Source: VBWE01 sp943372645
GTDB taxonomy: Bacteria; Bacteroidota; Bacteroidia; Palsa-965
Direction of reading: 5' to 3'
Assembly: GCA_943372645.1 (NCBI GenBank)
Contig: CALRZN010000007.1
Span: 153,562 to 217,561, forward strand
DNA: 64,000 nucleotides
The notes beneath the pieces were generated by a model. The model saw only the letters and a list, made by a program, of their open reading frames with translations. It was not told the DNA's origin and did not search any database. Below are positions 16,618 through 24,657 of this stretch, one piece after another; within the stretch, counting starts at the first letter, position 1; each line of letters starts with the position of its first letter. A program made the position numbers and the translations under genes.

Positions 16618-19404
16618 ATGAGAAATCTTTACCTTGTTTCTGCCCTTTTACTGGGCGGATTTATTTACACCCAGCTTCCGGAAAACACAACGCCAGACCA
16701 CCGCGGTTACGGTGAAGCCATGGAAGAAAGCGCAGCAGAACGCATGGCCTACGAATTTGCACGCCTGGCCGGTCCGGATGGTAAAATTCCCGATCATATC
16801 CGTGAAAAAGAACTTGCTTTTGCAGCCACGCTCCCGGGTGATGCATCGCTGATGCGCGAACGCGGCCGTTTGCCGCAGACAAGCTGGAACCCGCGCGGCC
16901 CGTGGAATGTGGGCGGACGCACACGCGCTTTTGCAATTGATAAACTAAATGAAAACCACTTGATCGCCGGAACAACAAGCGGCGGAATATGGAGCAGCAC
17001 CGACGGCGGCGCCTCCTGGACCAAAGTAACGCCGCCCGGCAATTACCACGGCATTACCTGTATACAGCAAGACAAACGCCCGGGCCACGAACAAACCTGG
17101 TACGCCGGTTCCGGTGAACCGTATGGGCAATCGGCGAGCGGTGGCAGTGCTTACTTTCTCGGCAATGGTATGCTTAAATCAACCGACAACGGCGCAACCT
17201 GGCAGGGCCTCACACCCACTGTTACCAACACGCCCCAGGCATTCGACAGTTTCTGGGACATGATCTGGAATGTATCGCTTAATAACGCCGATACCTCGCA
17301 GAACATTCTTTATGCGGCATTGCTCGGTGGTGTTTATCGGAGCATAAATGGCGGAACCAGCTGGTCGGCCGTGCGTGGCGGAAACACCAGTGCGTATTCG
17401 TACTTTACCGATGTTGCGGTGGACGATACCGGAACGGTGTATGCCACACTCAGTTCCGACGGACCGGCCACCAGCCGCGGCATCTGGCGCAGCACCGATA
17501 ATGCAGGTACCTGGACGCGTATTTCTACACCGCTGTTTGGTGATTCACTCTGCAACCGCATGGTGATGGGCATCAACCCGTCGAACCGCAATGAAATTTA
17601 TTTTCTCGCGAACACCGAGGGCATCGGCATGCCTGATACCAATTTCCAGGGCGATGTGGAATACAACGCGCTGTGGCGTTATACGTACCTGAGCGGAAAC
17701 GGCAGCGGTGCGGGCGGACAGTGGGAAGACCTTTCGATGAACCTGCCCACCGGCGAACTGCAGGGCCCGTTCAGCGACTTTAACGCCCAGGGTTCATACG
17801 ACCTCGTAGTTGCTGTAAAACCCGACGATCCGAATACGGTAATCATTGGTGGCACAAACGTGTACCGCAACACCAACCGGTTTGATGATACACAAAACAC
17901 CACCTACATGGGCGGTTATGAAATCAATACGAATTTCCCGTTCATCCAGTCGTATCCGAATCACCATCCCGACAACCACGCGTTCGCATTCCTGCCGAGC
18001 AACCCGGATGTATTTTTCTGCGCGAATGACGGCGGTGTTTTCAAAACGATGAACTGCATGGACAGTTCCATCACGTGGCAGTCGCTTAACAACGGGTATC
18101 TCACAACGCAGTTTTATACGTGTGCGATTGATCACGCCACTTCCGGCAATGATATTATTGTGGCCGGTGCGCAGGACAACGGTTCGTGGTTTACAAACAA
18201 TGCAACACTTACTTCGCCCTGGACGCACTCACTGGGCGGCGATGGTTCGTATTGCGCGGTTGCAGATGCACAGAGCATGTATTACCTCTCTATCCAGAAA
18301 GGTAAAATGACCAAGGCGCAGCTCGATGCAAACGGCAACATTACCGCCGCACGCCGCATTGATCCGATCGGGATTGATAAGAACGATTACCTGTTCATCA
18401 ACCCGTTCACACTCGATCCGAATAACAACAACATCATGTACCTGGCCGGTGCAAAATACCTGTGGCGCAACGATGACCTTTCGGGTATCCCGCTTTCGAA
18501 CCAGTGGGACAGCATCAGCACCAACTGGGTGCAGTGGGCTGATTCGGTGCCAACGGCCAACTCGAAAATCACTGCCGTTACTGCCTGCAGAACGCCGGCC
18601 AACCGCGTGTATTACGGCACCGACAAGAAAAAGGTGTACCGTGTTGACAATGCCAATGTGGGCACTCCCACACCGGCAGATATTACCAGCGCATCGTTTC
18701 CGTCAACCGGTTATGTGAGCAATATTGCCGTGAATCCGAACAACGGAAACGAAGTGCTTGTTACGTTTTCAAACTATGCAGTGTACAGCCTCTGGTATTC
18801 CAACGATGCCGGTGTAACGTGGAGTAAAGTAGCCGGTAACCTGGAACAGAACAGTACCGGTGGCGGAACGGGTCCCTCGCTACGCTGGGCGGCGTTTCTG
18901 CCGGTGAGCGATGGCATGGTGTACCTTGTTGCAGGAAGTACCGGCCTGTATGCAACTGACACACTCAACGGACTCAACACCGTGTGGGTGCAGCAGGGTG
19001 AAACCAGTATCGGCAAAGTGGTATGTGATATGATTGATGTCCGCACCAGCGACGGTCTCGTGGTGCTGGCCACACACGCCAATGGGTTGTATTCCGCCCA
19101 CATTACCAGCGTAAACGACATTGTAACCGTAAAACCGCAGGCTGCTGAAACAGCCACCATCAGCCTATTCCCCAACCCCGCTGCTGACCGGTTTACGCTT
19201 TCGCTCGTTGCGAAAAACGCAGGGCCTGCCATAATCGAACTGCTTGACGAACGCGGGCGCCTTTTGCGCAGCAGGCAGGTAACTGTGGCTACGGGCAAAA
19301 ATGAATTCGCTATGGAAACGGGCGATCTGCCTTCCGGAACTTATTACTGCAGCATTACAGCAGACGGGCGGCGGAGTACGAAACTGCTGGTCATCAGCCA
19401 TTGA
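16618..19404 (+). CDS. Sortilin/BNR-type beta-propeller protein with T9SS type A tail
   Basis: Product of 928 residues. An N-terminal membrane-targeting segment is followed by the W-N-P-R-G-P-W-N-V-G-G-R-T-R-A region and repeated BNR/Vps10-like blades: G-G-I-W-S-S-T-D-G-G-A-S-W-T, G-M-L-K-S-T-D-N-G-A-T-W, G-V-Y-R-S-I-N-G-G-T-S-W, G-I-W-R-S-T-D-N-A-G-T-W, W-Y-S-N-D-A-G-V-T-W. These form one or two propellers, similar to the family often annotated as photosystem II stability factor-like or glycosyl hydrolase; no glycosidase catalytic set was identified. The last 80 residues are a type A sorting domain (L-F-P-N-P-A-A-D-R…K-L-L-V-I). Expected on the cell surface or released. Monocistronic, with a strong terminator. 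Confidence 0.88.
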   Translation: MRNLYLVSALLLGGFIYTQLPENTTPDHRGYGEAMEESAAERMAYEFARLAGPDGKIPDHIREKELAFAATLPGDASLMRERGRLPQTSWNPRGPWNVGGRTRAFAIDKLNENHLIAGTTSGGIWSSTDGGASWTKVTPPGNYHGITCIQQDKRPGHEQTWYAGSGEPYGQSASGGSAYFLGNGMLKSTDNGATWQGLTPTVTNTPQAFDSFWDMIWNVSLNNADTSQNILYAALLGGVYRSINGGTSWSAVRGGNTSAYSYFTDVAVDDTGTVYATLSSDGPATSRGIWRSTDNAGTWTRISTPLFGDSLCNRMVMGINPSNRNEIYFLANTEGIGMPDTNFQGDVEYNALWRYTYLSGNGSGAGGQWEDLSMNLPTGELQGPFSDFNAQGSYDLVVAVKPDDPNTVIIGGTNVYRNTNRFDDTQNTTYMGGYEINTNFPFIQSYPNHHPDNHAFAFLPSNPDVFFCANDGGVFKTMNCMDSSITWQSLNNGYLTTQFYTCAIDHATSGNDIIVAGAQDNGSWFTNNATLTSPWTHSLGGDGSYCAVADAQSMYYLSIQKGKMTKAQLDANGNITAARRIDPIGIDKNDYLFINPFTLDPNNNNIMYLAGAKYLWRNDDLSGIPLSNQWDSISTNWVQWADSVPTANSKITAVTACRTPANRVYYGTDKKKVYRVDNANVGTPTPADITSASFPSTGYVSNIAVNPNNGNEVLVTFSNYAVYSLWYSNDAGVTWSKVAGNLEQNSTGGGTGPSLRWAAFLPVSDGMVYLVAGSTGLYATDTLNGLNTVWVQQGETSIGKVVCDMIDVRTSDGLVVLATHANGLYSAHITSVNDIVTVKPQAAETATISLFPNPAADRFTLSLVAKNAGPAIIELLDERGRLLRSRQVTVATGKNEFAMETGDLPSGTYYCSITADGRRSTKLLVISH

Positions 19405-19428
19405 TTTCAACAATGTATGTTTCATAAT

Positions 19429-19473
19429 AAACTGCCCGGCTCCACATACAGGAGGCCGGGCAGTTTACTTTTG
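19429..19473 (+). terminator. Terminator overlapping the -7 box of the next gene
   Basis: AAACTGCCCGGC (19429-19440) pairs with GCCGGGCAGTTT (19455-19466). The 3' flank supplies ACTTTTG and at the same time forms TACTTTTG (19466-19473), an exact TAnnTTTG -7 box 10 bases before the ATG at 19484. One short segment thus seems to end one transcript and start the next. Confidence 0.8.
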
Positions 19474-19483
19474 CAAGGCATAA

Positions 19484-20068
19484 ATGAGCATTTCGCCCGA
19501 AATAATGGACTGGGTTATTATACCCGCACTGATCTTTGTTGCACGCATGAGCGATGTAACACTAGCCACCATGCGGAATATTTTCATCTCGAAAGGCTTC
19601 CGGAAAATTGTTCCGTTCATTGGATTTTTTGAAGTGCTCATCTGGCTCATTGCGATGAAACAGGTTATGACCTATGCGAACAACTGGTTTTCGTATTTCG
19701 CCTGGGCTTTCGGTTTTGCGATGGGAACGGTGGTGGGCATGCGCATCGAAGAAAAACTGGCGCTGGGTACACAGGTGTTACGCATCATCACCAACCAGGA
19801 CAGCATGGAACTGGCCGAGGCACTGCGCAATGCACGGCATGGTATTACCACGGTAGATGCACAGGGCGCATTCGGGCCGGTGAAAATGATTTTTACCGTG
19901 GTACAACGCAAACACGTAAAAGATGTAATTGGGCTGATTGAAAAACACTGCCCGTCTGCATTCTATTCCATCGAAGATGTTCGGACTTCGGAACATGGCT
20001 ATTTTTCGCAGCCGAAACGTTCCATGGATATTTTTCAGCGACTTTTTTCGGTGAACCGGAATAAGTAA
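19484..20068 (+). CDS. DUF5698/DUF2179 (UPF0316) membrane protein
   Basis: Product of 194 residues. The first 90 residues contain three predicted membrane helices with the conserved R-M-S-D-V-T-L-A-T-M-R-N-I-F-I-S-K-G motif and the V-G-M-R-I-E-E-K-L-A-L-G turn of the UPF0316 family (YebE/YitT-like). The C-terminal part is a soluble DUF2179-like alpha/beta domain (R-I-I-T-N…F-T-V-V-Q-R-K-H-V-K-D-V-I). Inner-membrane protein of unknown function. Its stop codon directly abuts that of the convergent gene. Confidence 0.88.
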   Translation: MSISPEIMDWVIIPALIFVARMSDVTLATMRNIFISKGFRKIVPFIGFFEVLIWLIAMKQVMTYANNWFSYFAWAFGFAMGTVVGMRIEEKLALGTQVLRIITNQDSMELAEALRNARHGITTVDAQGAFGPVKMIFTVVQRKHVKDVIGLIEKHCPSAFYSIEDVRTSEHGYFSQPKRSMDIFQRLFSVNRNK

Positions 20069-20722
20069 TCAGCGTTTATATCCGGCCGAAGGTTCCAGGC
20101 ATTTCGGAATATTCCACTTTCCTTTCCATGCAGCATCCTGTAAAATTCCGCCGTCGCAGCGTATAAAATTTCCGGTACCATCACGACGCAGTTGTACGCA
20201 TTTACCGCTGAACACCGCTTCGGATACGGCTGCAACAACCTGCTGTATATTGGCGTTCCCGTTCGTGCTTTTAAGCAATGTTATACCGATGGCAATACCG
20301 GTTTCATTATTTGCTAGATCCATTACAGTAGCCATGCTGTCGGGCAAAACACCTTCTTCCGTTTTGCGGTGCAGGTAGGTCCAATAGTTACCGGCTTCGT
20401 GCACTTCGCCGAGATGTCTTGCACGTGCTGCAGGAATTTCCTGCACCAGCAGCGCCATCCAGCAGCAATGGCGGAACGCATCCTGGTTGCTGCCGTTTGT
20501 CAGCGTGTCTAACTGTCCTGTTTTCACAAGCGAGTCGGTAAGGTGCTGTGCGTTATTTGCAATGCGGTAACATTTGCGTGCGATAAACGGATGGATTAGC
20601 ACCCAGCGTTTTTCAGGCGCTGATAACGTACGAAATGCTCCTTTTTGTGCAACAGCCGGGAACGAAAAAATCACAGCAATATATACGAGAAGTGTGTTTT
20701 TCACCGTTTCTAATGTACACAA
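20069..20722 (-). CDS. Secreted protein resembling DUF6973
   Basis: Product of 217 residues with a signal peptide (Y-I-A-V-I-F-S-F-P-A-V-A-Q). The core N-G-S-N-Q-D-A-F-R-H-C-C-W-M-A-L-L, then A-R-H-L-G-E-V-H-E and M-D-L-A-N-N-E-T-G, resembles the DUF6973-type domain, in which conserved D, H and E residues suggest a metal or hydrolytic site; that family is uncharacterised. Four cysteines suggest disulfides. Single gene, convergent with the preceding one with no spacer. Confidence 0.65.
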   Translation of the reverse strand: MCTLETVKNTLLVYIAVIFSFPAVAQKGAFRTLSAPEKRWVLIHPFIARKCYRIANNAQHLTDSLVKTGQLDTLTNGSNQDAFRHCCWMALLVQEIPAARARHLGEVHEAGNYWTYLHRKTEEGVLPDSMATVMDLANNETGIAIGITLLKSTNGNANIQQVVAAVSEAVFSGKCVQLRRDGTGNFIRCDGGILQDAAWKGKWNIPKCLEPSAGYKR

Positions 20723-20842
20723 ACTTTTGATTGCGGCCCGGTTCCTGATGTGATTTTAAAAACAACCTTATTATTTGAACTACAACAAGATACAAGTTTG
20801 GCACATGATTCGCATATGTTTAACCAACAACGTCAACGCAAA

Positions 20843-21073
20843 ATGAACTACGACAGTAATACATATTATGAGCGGCTTTGCAGGGCCATTGAATCGAGCA
20901 TGAATCTGCTGCAACTGGAAACTACGGAAAAAATGCTCGATCTGTTCCGTCAGAAAGAACAGCAGCATCCCGAATGGCATGAAAAACTGCAAATGCTGTT
21001 TGCCCGCAAAGCCGCTCAACTGCATTATTTCGAGTGGAAATATTTTAAGGACTTCGATGCTGACGCAGCATAA
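20843..21073 (+). CDS. Small helical protein of unknown function
   Basis: I start at ATG 20843 (A-rich upstream), giving 76 residues; ATG 20816 in the same frame would add nine. The sequence is hydrophilic and helical (Y-Y-E-R-L-C-R-A-I-E-S…L-Q-L-E-T-T-E-K-M-L-D-L-F-R-Q-K-E…W-H-E-K-L-Q-M-L-F-A-R-K-A-A-Q-L), with no signal or membrane segment. Not recognised. A strong terminator follows directly, which supports it being a real transcribed gene. Confidence 0.6.
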   Translation: MNYDSNTYYERLCRAIESSMNLLQLETTEKMLDLFRQKEQQHPEWHEKLQMLFARKAAQLHYFEWKYFKDFDADAA

Positions 21074-21099
21074 TGAAGATGGAAGGTTGAATATGGGGG

Positions 21100-21132
21100 C
21101 AGCCGCCGCAGGAATGTGGCGGCTGTTTTTTT
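21100..21132 (+). terminator. Terminator after the small helical protein gene
   Basis: CAGCCGCC (21100-21107) and GGCGGCTG (21118-21125) form a perfect stem over a ten-base loop, followed by seven T. Confidence 0.88.
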
Positions 21133-21221
21133 GGGTGAGCCGGAACACAAAATAATTTTCGCGACGTATGGTATGGTATGCGCTTTAAAAGCAAGACAGG
21201 GCAAGGCTTTCGGAAAATGTG

Positions 21222-21249
21222 ACCATTTTCCTGATATCGGGAAAATGGT
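21222..21249. repeat. Imperfect 28-bp palindrome, copy 1 upstream of dinD-like gene
   Basis: ACCATTTTCC at 21222-21231 and GGAAAATGGT at 21240-21249 flank TGATATCG. It is identical to copy 2 at 21405-21432 except for one base that breaks perfect symmetry. The two copies start 183 bases apart in the AT-rich gap before the DinD-like gene. Confidence 0.8.
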
Positions 21250-21384
21250 GGTTATTTTTATTTATTTTGTTGCATATATTTTTATTTATTACACTAATTA
21301 TAGTTATATAATATTTTTATTTATTTTTTTTTAACTTATTTAAAAAACACAAAGTATCGGGGACATCGAAATGCCTGCATTTTG

Positions 21385-21432
21385 GCGTATACGCGTGTAT
21401 ACGCACCATTTTCCTGATATCAGGAAAATGGT
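21385..21432. promoter_or_regulatory. Two adjoining perfect palindromes upstream of dinD-like gene
   Basis: GCGTATAC (21385-21392) and GTATACGC (21397-21404) form a 20-bp palindrome around GCGT. Directly adjoining it, 21405-21432 is a perfect 28-bp palindrome (ACCATTTTCC-TGATATCA-GGAAAATGGT). Such symmetric pairs are what dimeric repressors bind. The gene starts 100 bases downstream, so they are good candidates for operators. The regulator is unknown. Confidence 0.65.
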
Positions 21433-21531
21433 GGACATTTTTTGAATTATTTTAATTAATTATTGCACATGTCATAGAATTATTTTTTACTAATATTGCA
21501 AAATACCCACATATTTAAACCTTATATCATT

Positions 21532-22398
21532 ATGAAACAGGAACAGATTGCGCAGCTATTTTACCGATTTGAAAAAGCGATTCGTTATCATAAGGGGCTC
21601 GAATACTGGAGTGCCCGGAATCTGCAGGAAATACTTGGTTATACAAAATGGGAAAACTTTTTCCGGGTTATCGAAAAAGCTCAGGCCAGTTGCGAGAAGT
21701 CAGGCAGCATAATTGATGATCACTTTGCTGTTCTGAAAACAACGATCGGACTGGGGAGCAGTGCGCAACGGGAAATTGAGGATATCGGCCTGACGCGATA
21801 TGCCTGTTACCTGATCGCCCAGAACGGTGATCCTGCAAAAACAGAAGTTGCTTTTGCACAAACGTATTTTGCGGTACAAACGCGCAAACAGGAAATCATC
21901 GAAAAAAGATTGCTTGATGTTGCCCGCGTTACTGCACGTGAAAAGCTCTCGAAATCCGAGAAAAAATTATCGGCCATTATTTACGAGCGCGGAGTTGATG
22001 AAAAAAGTTTTGCATACATCCGTTCGAAAGGGGACGAGGCCTTATTCGGCGGGTATTCGACCAGTGATATGAAACGCAAACTCCGCATCAAACAGGACAA
22101 GCCACTGGCCGATTTTTTGCCCACACTAACCATTAAGGCAAAAGACTTTGCAACTGAGCTCACCAGCCATAATGTAGTTGAGAAAGACCTCCAGGGCGAG
22201 AAAAACATCGCAAAAGAACATATTCAAAATAATACAGCAGTACGAAACATACTGATTAAACGCGGGGTAAAACCCGAAAACCTGCCCGCTGCAGAAGATA
22301 TACGCATTGTAAAAAAACGGCTGACCAACGATCAGAAAAAAGTTTTGAAATCATCACGCCCGGCGAAAAAGACTGCAAGGAAGAAGTCATCCCGGTGA
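21532..22398 (+). CDS. dinD: DinD-like DNA-damage-inducible protein (BRO-N domain)
   Basis: I start at ATG 21532 (M-K-Q-E-Q-I-A-Q-L-F), giving 288 residues. The sequence R-Y-H-K-G-L-E-Y-W-S-A-R-N-L-Q-E-I-L-G-Y-T-K-W-E-N-F, then S-G-S-I-I-D-D-H-F, and E-I-E-D-I-G-L-T-R-Y-A-C-Y-L-I-A-Q-N-G-D is the BRO-N-type domain of DinD, and Q-T-Y-F-A-V-Q-T-R-K-Q-E follows as in E. coli. E. coli DinD is SOS-induced and inhibits RecA activities in vitro. A Lys/Arg-rich tail (K-K-T-A-R-K-K-S-S-R) could bind nucleic acid. Large palindromes upstream suggest dedicated repression, perhaps damage-responsive. The gene is flanked by AT-rich DNA on its 5' side. Confidence 0.87.
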   Translation: MKQEQIAQLFYRFEKAIRYHKGLEYWSARNLQEILGYTKWENFFRVIEKAQASCEKSGSIIDDHFAVLKTTIGLGSSAQREIEDIGLTRYACYLIAQNGDPAKTEVAFAQTYFAVQTRKQEIIEKRLLDVARVTAREKLSKSEKKLSAIIYERGVDEKSFAYIRSKGDEALFGGYSTSDMKRKLRIKQDKPLADFLPTLTIKAKDFATELTSHNVVEKDLQGEKNIAKEHIQNNTAVRNILIKRGVKPENLPAAEDIRIVKKRLTNDQKKVLKSSRPAKKTARKKSSR

Positions 22399-22451
22399 CC
22401 GTACTTCGGTTGAAATAGCTATCTTCGCGGCGTTTTTCAAGGAGACCAGCT

Positions 22452-24065
22452 ATGATTACGGTATCAAATCTTACCCTGCAATATGGGAAGCGTGTTTTAT
22501 TCGATGAAGTAGAACTGAAATTTATTCCCGGCAACTGTTACGGCGTTATTGGTGCCAACGGTGCGGGTAAATCAACGTTTCTTAAAATATTATCCGGCGA
22601 AATTGAACCCAACAAAGGTTCGGTAAGCATTCCGCCCGGGCAGCGTATGGCCGTTCTCAGCCAGAACCACTTTGCATTTGATGCGTATCCCGCACTGCAG
22701 ACCGTAATCATGGGGCACAGCAAACTCTGGAAGGTAATGCAGGAAAAGGATGCAATTTATGCCAAGGCTGATTTTACCGAAAAAGACGGCGAAATTGCTG
22801 CCGAACTGGAAGCTGAATTTGCAGAGATGAATGGCTGGAATGCAGAAAACGAAGCGGCCGAACTCCTCAGCAATCTTGGTATCCGCGAAGAACTGCACAA
22901 CCGCCTCATGGGCGAACTCAGCGGGAAAGAAAAAGTGCGCGTGCTGCTTGCACAGGCCCTGTTCGGTAATCCCGACATCCTGATTATGGACGAACCGACA
23001 AACGACCTGGACGTAGAAACCATTTCGTGGCTCGAAAACTTCCTGGCCGACTATAAAAACTTAGTGATCGTTGTTTCACACGACCGTCACTTCCTGGACA
23101 CCGTGTGTACACACATTGCCGACGTTGATTTCCGCAAAATTTCGCTGTACACCGGTAACTATTCGTTCTGGTACCAGGCTTCGCAGCTTTCTGCACGCCA
23201 GCGAAGCGATCAGAACAAAAAGGTGGAAGACAAACGCAAAGAACTCCAGGAGTTCATCATGCGTTTCAGTGCGAACGCTTCGAAAAGCCGGCAGGCCACT
23301 TCGCGCAAAAAACTACTCGAAAAACTGAACATTGATGAAATGCCCGCCAGTAACCGGAAATATCCCGGCATCATTTTCCAGATGCAGCGCGAACCCGGCG
23401 ACCAGATTCTGAATGTGGAGAAACTTGCGAAATCATCAGACGGGCAATTGCTGTTTAAAGATGTGAGCTTCCGCCTCAAGCGCGGCGACAAAGTGGGTGT
23501 GCTTTCGCGCGATCACCTGGCTATCACCAAATTTTTCGATTGCCTTGCCGGTGAAGATACTGCTGAAAAAGGAACTATTGAGTGGGGACAAACCATTCAG
23601 ACGGCTTACCTGCCAAACGAAAACGCACCGTATTTTACCGATGAAAACAACCTGATTGACTGGCTGCGCCAGTTTTCGAAAGACAAGGACGAAACGTTTA
23701 TCCGTGGATTCCTCGGCAAAATGTTGTTTTCAGGCGAAGAGACACTGAAAAAATCAAGTGTACTTTCGGGCGGTGAAAAAGTGCGTTGCATGCTTTCGCG
23801 TATGATGCTGCTGAATGCCAACTGCCTCATCCTGGATGAACCGACCAACCACCTTGATCTTGAATCCATCACAGCGTTCAACAACTCGCTGAAAGATTAC
23901 AAAGGAATTGTGCTGTTTACCTCGCATGACCATGAGTTTATGGAAACCGTTGCTAACCGCATCATTGAACTGACACCGAAAGGCATTATTGATAAGATGA
24001 TGACTTACGATGAATACATTTCCGATGCCGGTATCAAAGAACTGCGCCGGGAAATGTACAGCTAA
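22452..24065 (+). CDS. YbiT-like ABC-F ATPase with a degenerate second ATP site
   Basis: Product of 537 residues with two ABC domains and the linker F-S-A-N-A-S-K-S-R-Q-A-T-S-R shared with E. coli YbiT. ABC-F proteins bind the ribosomal E site and modulate translation. Domain 1 has an intact Walker A (G-A-N-G-A-G-K-S-T, 34-42) and Walker B (L-I-M-D-E-P-T-N-D-L-D) but a variant signature L-S-G-K-E. Domain 2 has an intact signature L-S-G-G-E-K and Walker B (L-I-L-D-E-P-T-N-H-L-D) but its Walker A reads G-V-L-S-R-D-H-L-A-I-T (349-359), without the glycines and lysine. Because each composite site uses one Walker A and the opposite signature, one site looks intact and the other dead. Transcribed alone. 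Confidence 0.9.
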   Translation: MITVSNLTLQYGKRVLFDEVELKFIPGNCYGVIGANGAGKSTFLKILSGEIEPNKGSVSIPPGQRMAVLSQNHFAFDAYPALQTVIMGHSKLWKVMQEKDAIYAKADFTEKDGEIAAELEAEFAEMNGWNAENEAAELLSNLGIREELHNRLMGELSGKEKVRVLLAQALFGNPDILIMDEPTNDLDVETISWLENFLADYKNLVIVVSHDRHFLDTVCTHIADVDFRKISLYTGNYSFWYQASQLSARQRSDQNKKVEDKRKELQEFIMRFSANASKSRQATSRKKLLEKLNIDEMPASNRKYPGIIFQMQREPGDQILNVEKLAKSSDGQLLFKDVSFRLKRGDKVGVLSRDHLAITKFFDCLAGEDTAEKGTIEWGQTIQTAYLPNENAPYFTDENNLIDWLRQFSKDKDETFIRGFLGKMLFSGEETLKKSSVLSGGEKVRCMLSRMMLLNANCLILDEPTNHLDLESITAFNNSLKDYKGIVLFTSHDHEFMETVANRIIELTPKGIIDKMMTYDEYISDAGIKELRREMYS

Positions 24066-24072
24066 CGGATTC

Positions 24073-24657
24073 TTATTTCGAAAATTTCCGGAAAAGCCAG
24101 TAGATTAATATTGCCCCGGCAGTGGATGCGAGGATGAGCCACACCGGTGTCCAGCCTTTCGGAATTTCGTTGTGCCGGTCGGGAATGGGTTGTTTATCAT
24201 CATTCGGTTCAACCGGTGCGGTGCGTTTGTAATTTTTTTCCAGGAATTCAATTTCCCCGTCAAACGTTACCCCGGATGTTTCCAGGTACATATCCATGTG
24301 TTCATTCGCGATGCGCCGGCGGCTGCGGCTGCAGTAATCAACCGCCCCTTCACCGTAGCGCTCGTAATCAGCATAAATAATCCACTCCTGCCCTTTTTCG
24401 AATTTCATACTGCACTCGCCTACCGACTGGAAAAACAGGGGCATCCGTTTCAACGCAACACCTTTGTAAACCGCAGTTACGCTTAACCACACACGTGGTT
24501 TTTCATCTTTCGCTGCTACTGAATCAACTTTGCCGATAAAGATAATGTCGTATGTAGACGTATTTTTTACCGTCGGTTTCCCGCCGATAAGGCAGTCGCA
24601 GATGGCGTGAGCCTGCAATGCCACAAGAAATAAAAAAACAGTCAGTCCTGTTTTCAT
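24073..24657 (-). CDS. Secreted, C-terminally anchored protein with possible NTR/TIMP-like domain
   Basis: Product of 194 residues: signal peptide (V-A-L-Q-A-H-A), then a cysteine-starting domain I-C-D-C…Y-D-I-I-F-I-G-K-V…S-V-T-A-V-Y-K-G-V…G-E-C-S-M-K-F-E-K-G-Q-E-W-I-I-Y-A, ending in a membrane helix (V-W-L-I-L-A-S-T-A-G-A-I-L-I-Y-W-L-F) and a basic tail. The Cys-x-Cys start and the F-I-G-K-V…Y-K-G…G-x-x-W-I-I-Y-A pattern resemble netrin/TIMP-like domains, an assignment I hold weakly. It overlaps the hutH stop by four bases, so it is translated with hutH. Function unknown. Confidence 0.6.
   Translation of the reverse strand: MKTGLTVFLFLVALQAHAICDCLIGGKPTVKNTSTYDIIFIGKVDSVAAKDEKPRVWLSVTAVYKGVALKRMPLFFQSVGECSMKFEKGQEWIIYADYERYGEGAVDYCSRSRRRIANEHMDMYLETSGVTFDGEIEFLEKNYKRTAPVEPNDDKQPIPDRHNEIPKGWTPVWLILASTAGAILIYWLFRKFSK

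Noticed and set aside
18774..19298. Minus-strand 174-codon frame within the propeller gene
   Set aside because: Shadow of the coding strand; no conserved motif, and the plus-strand protein is well supported across the same stretch.
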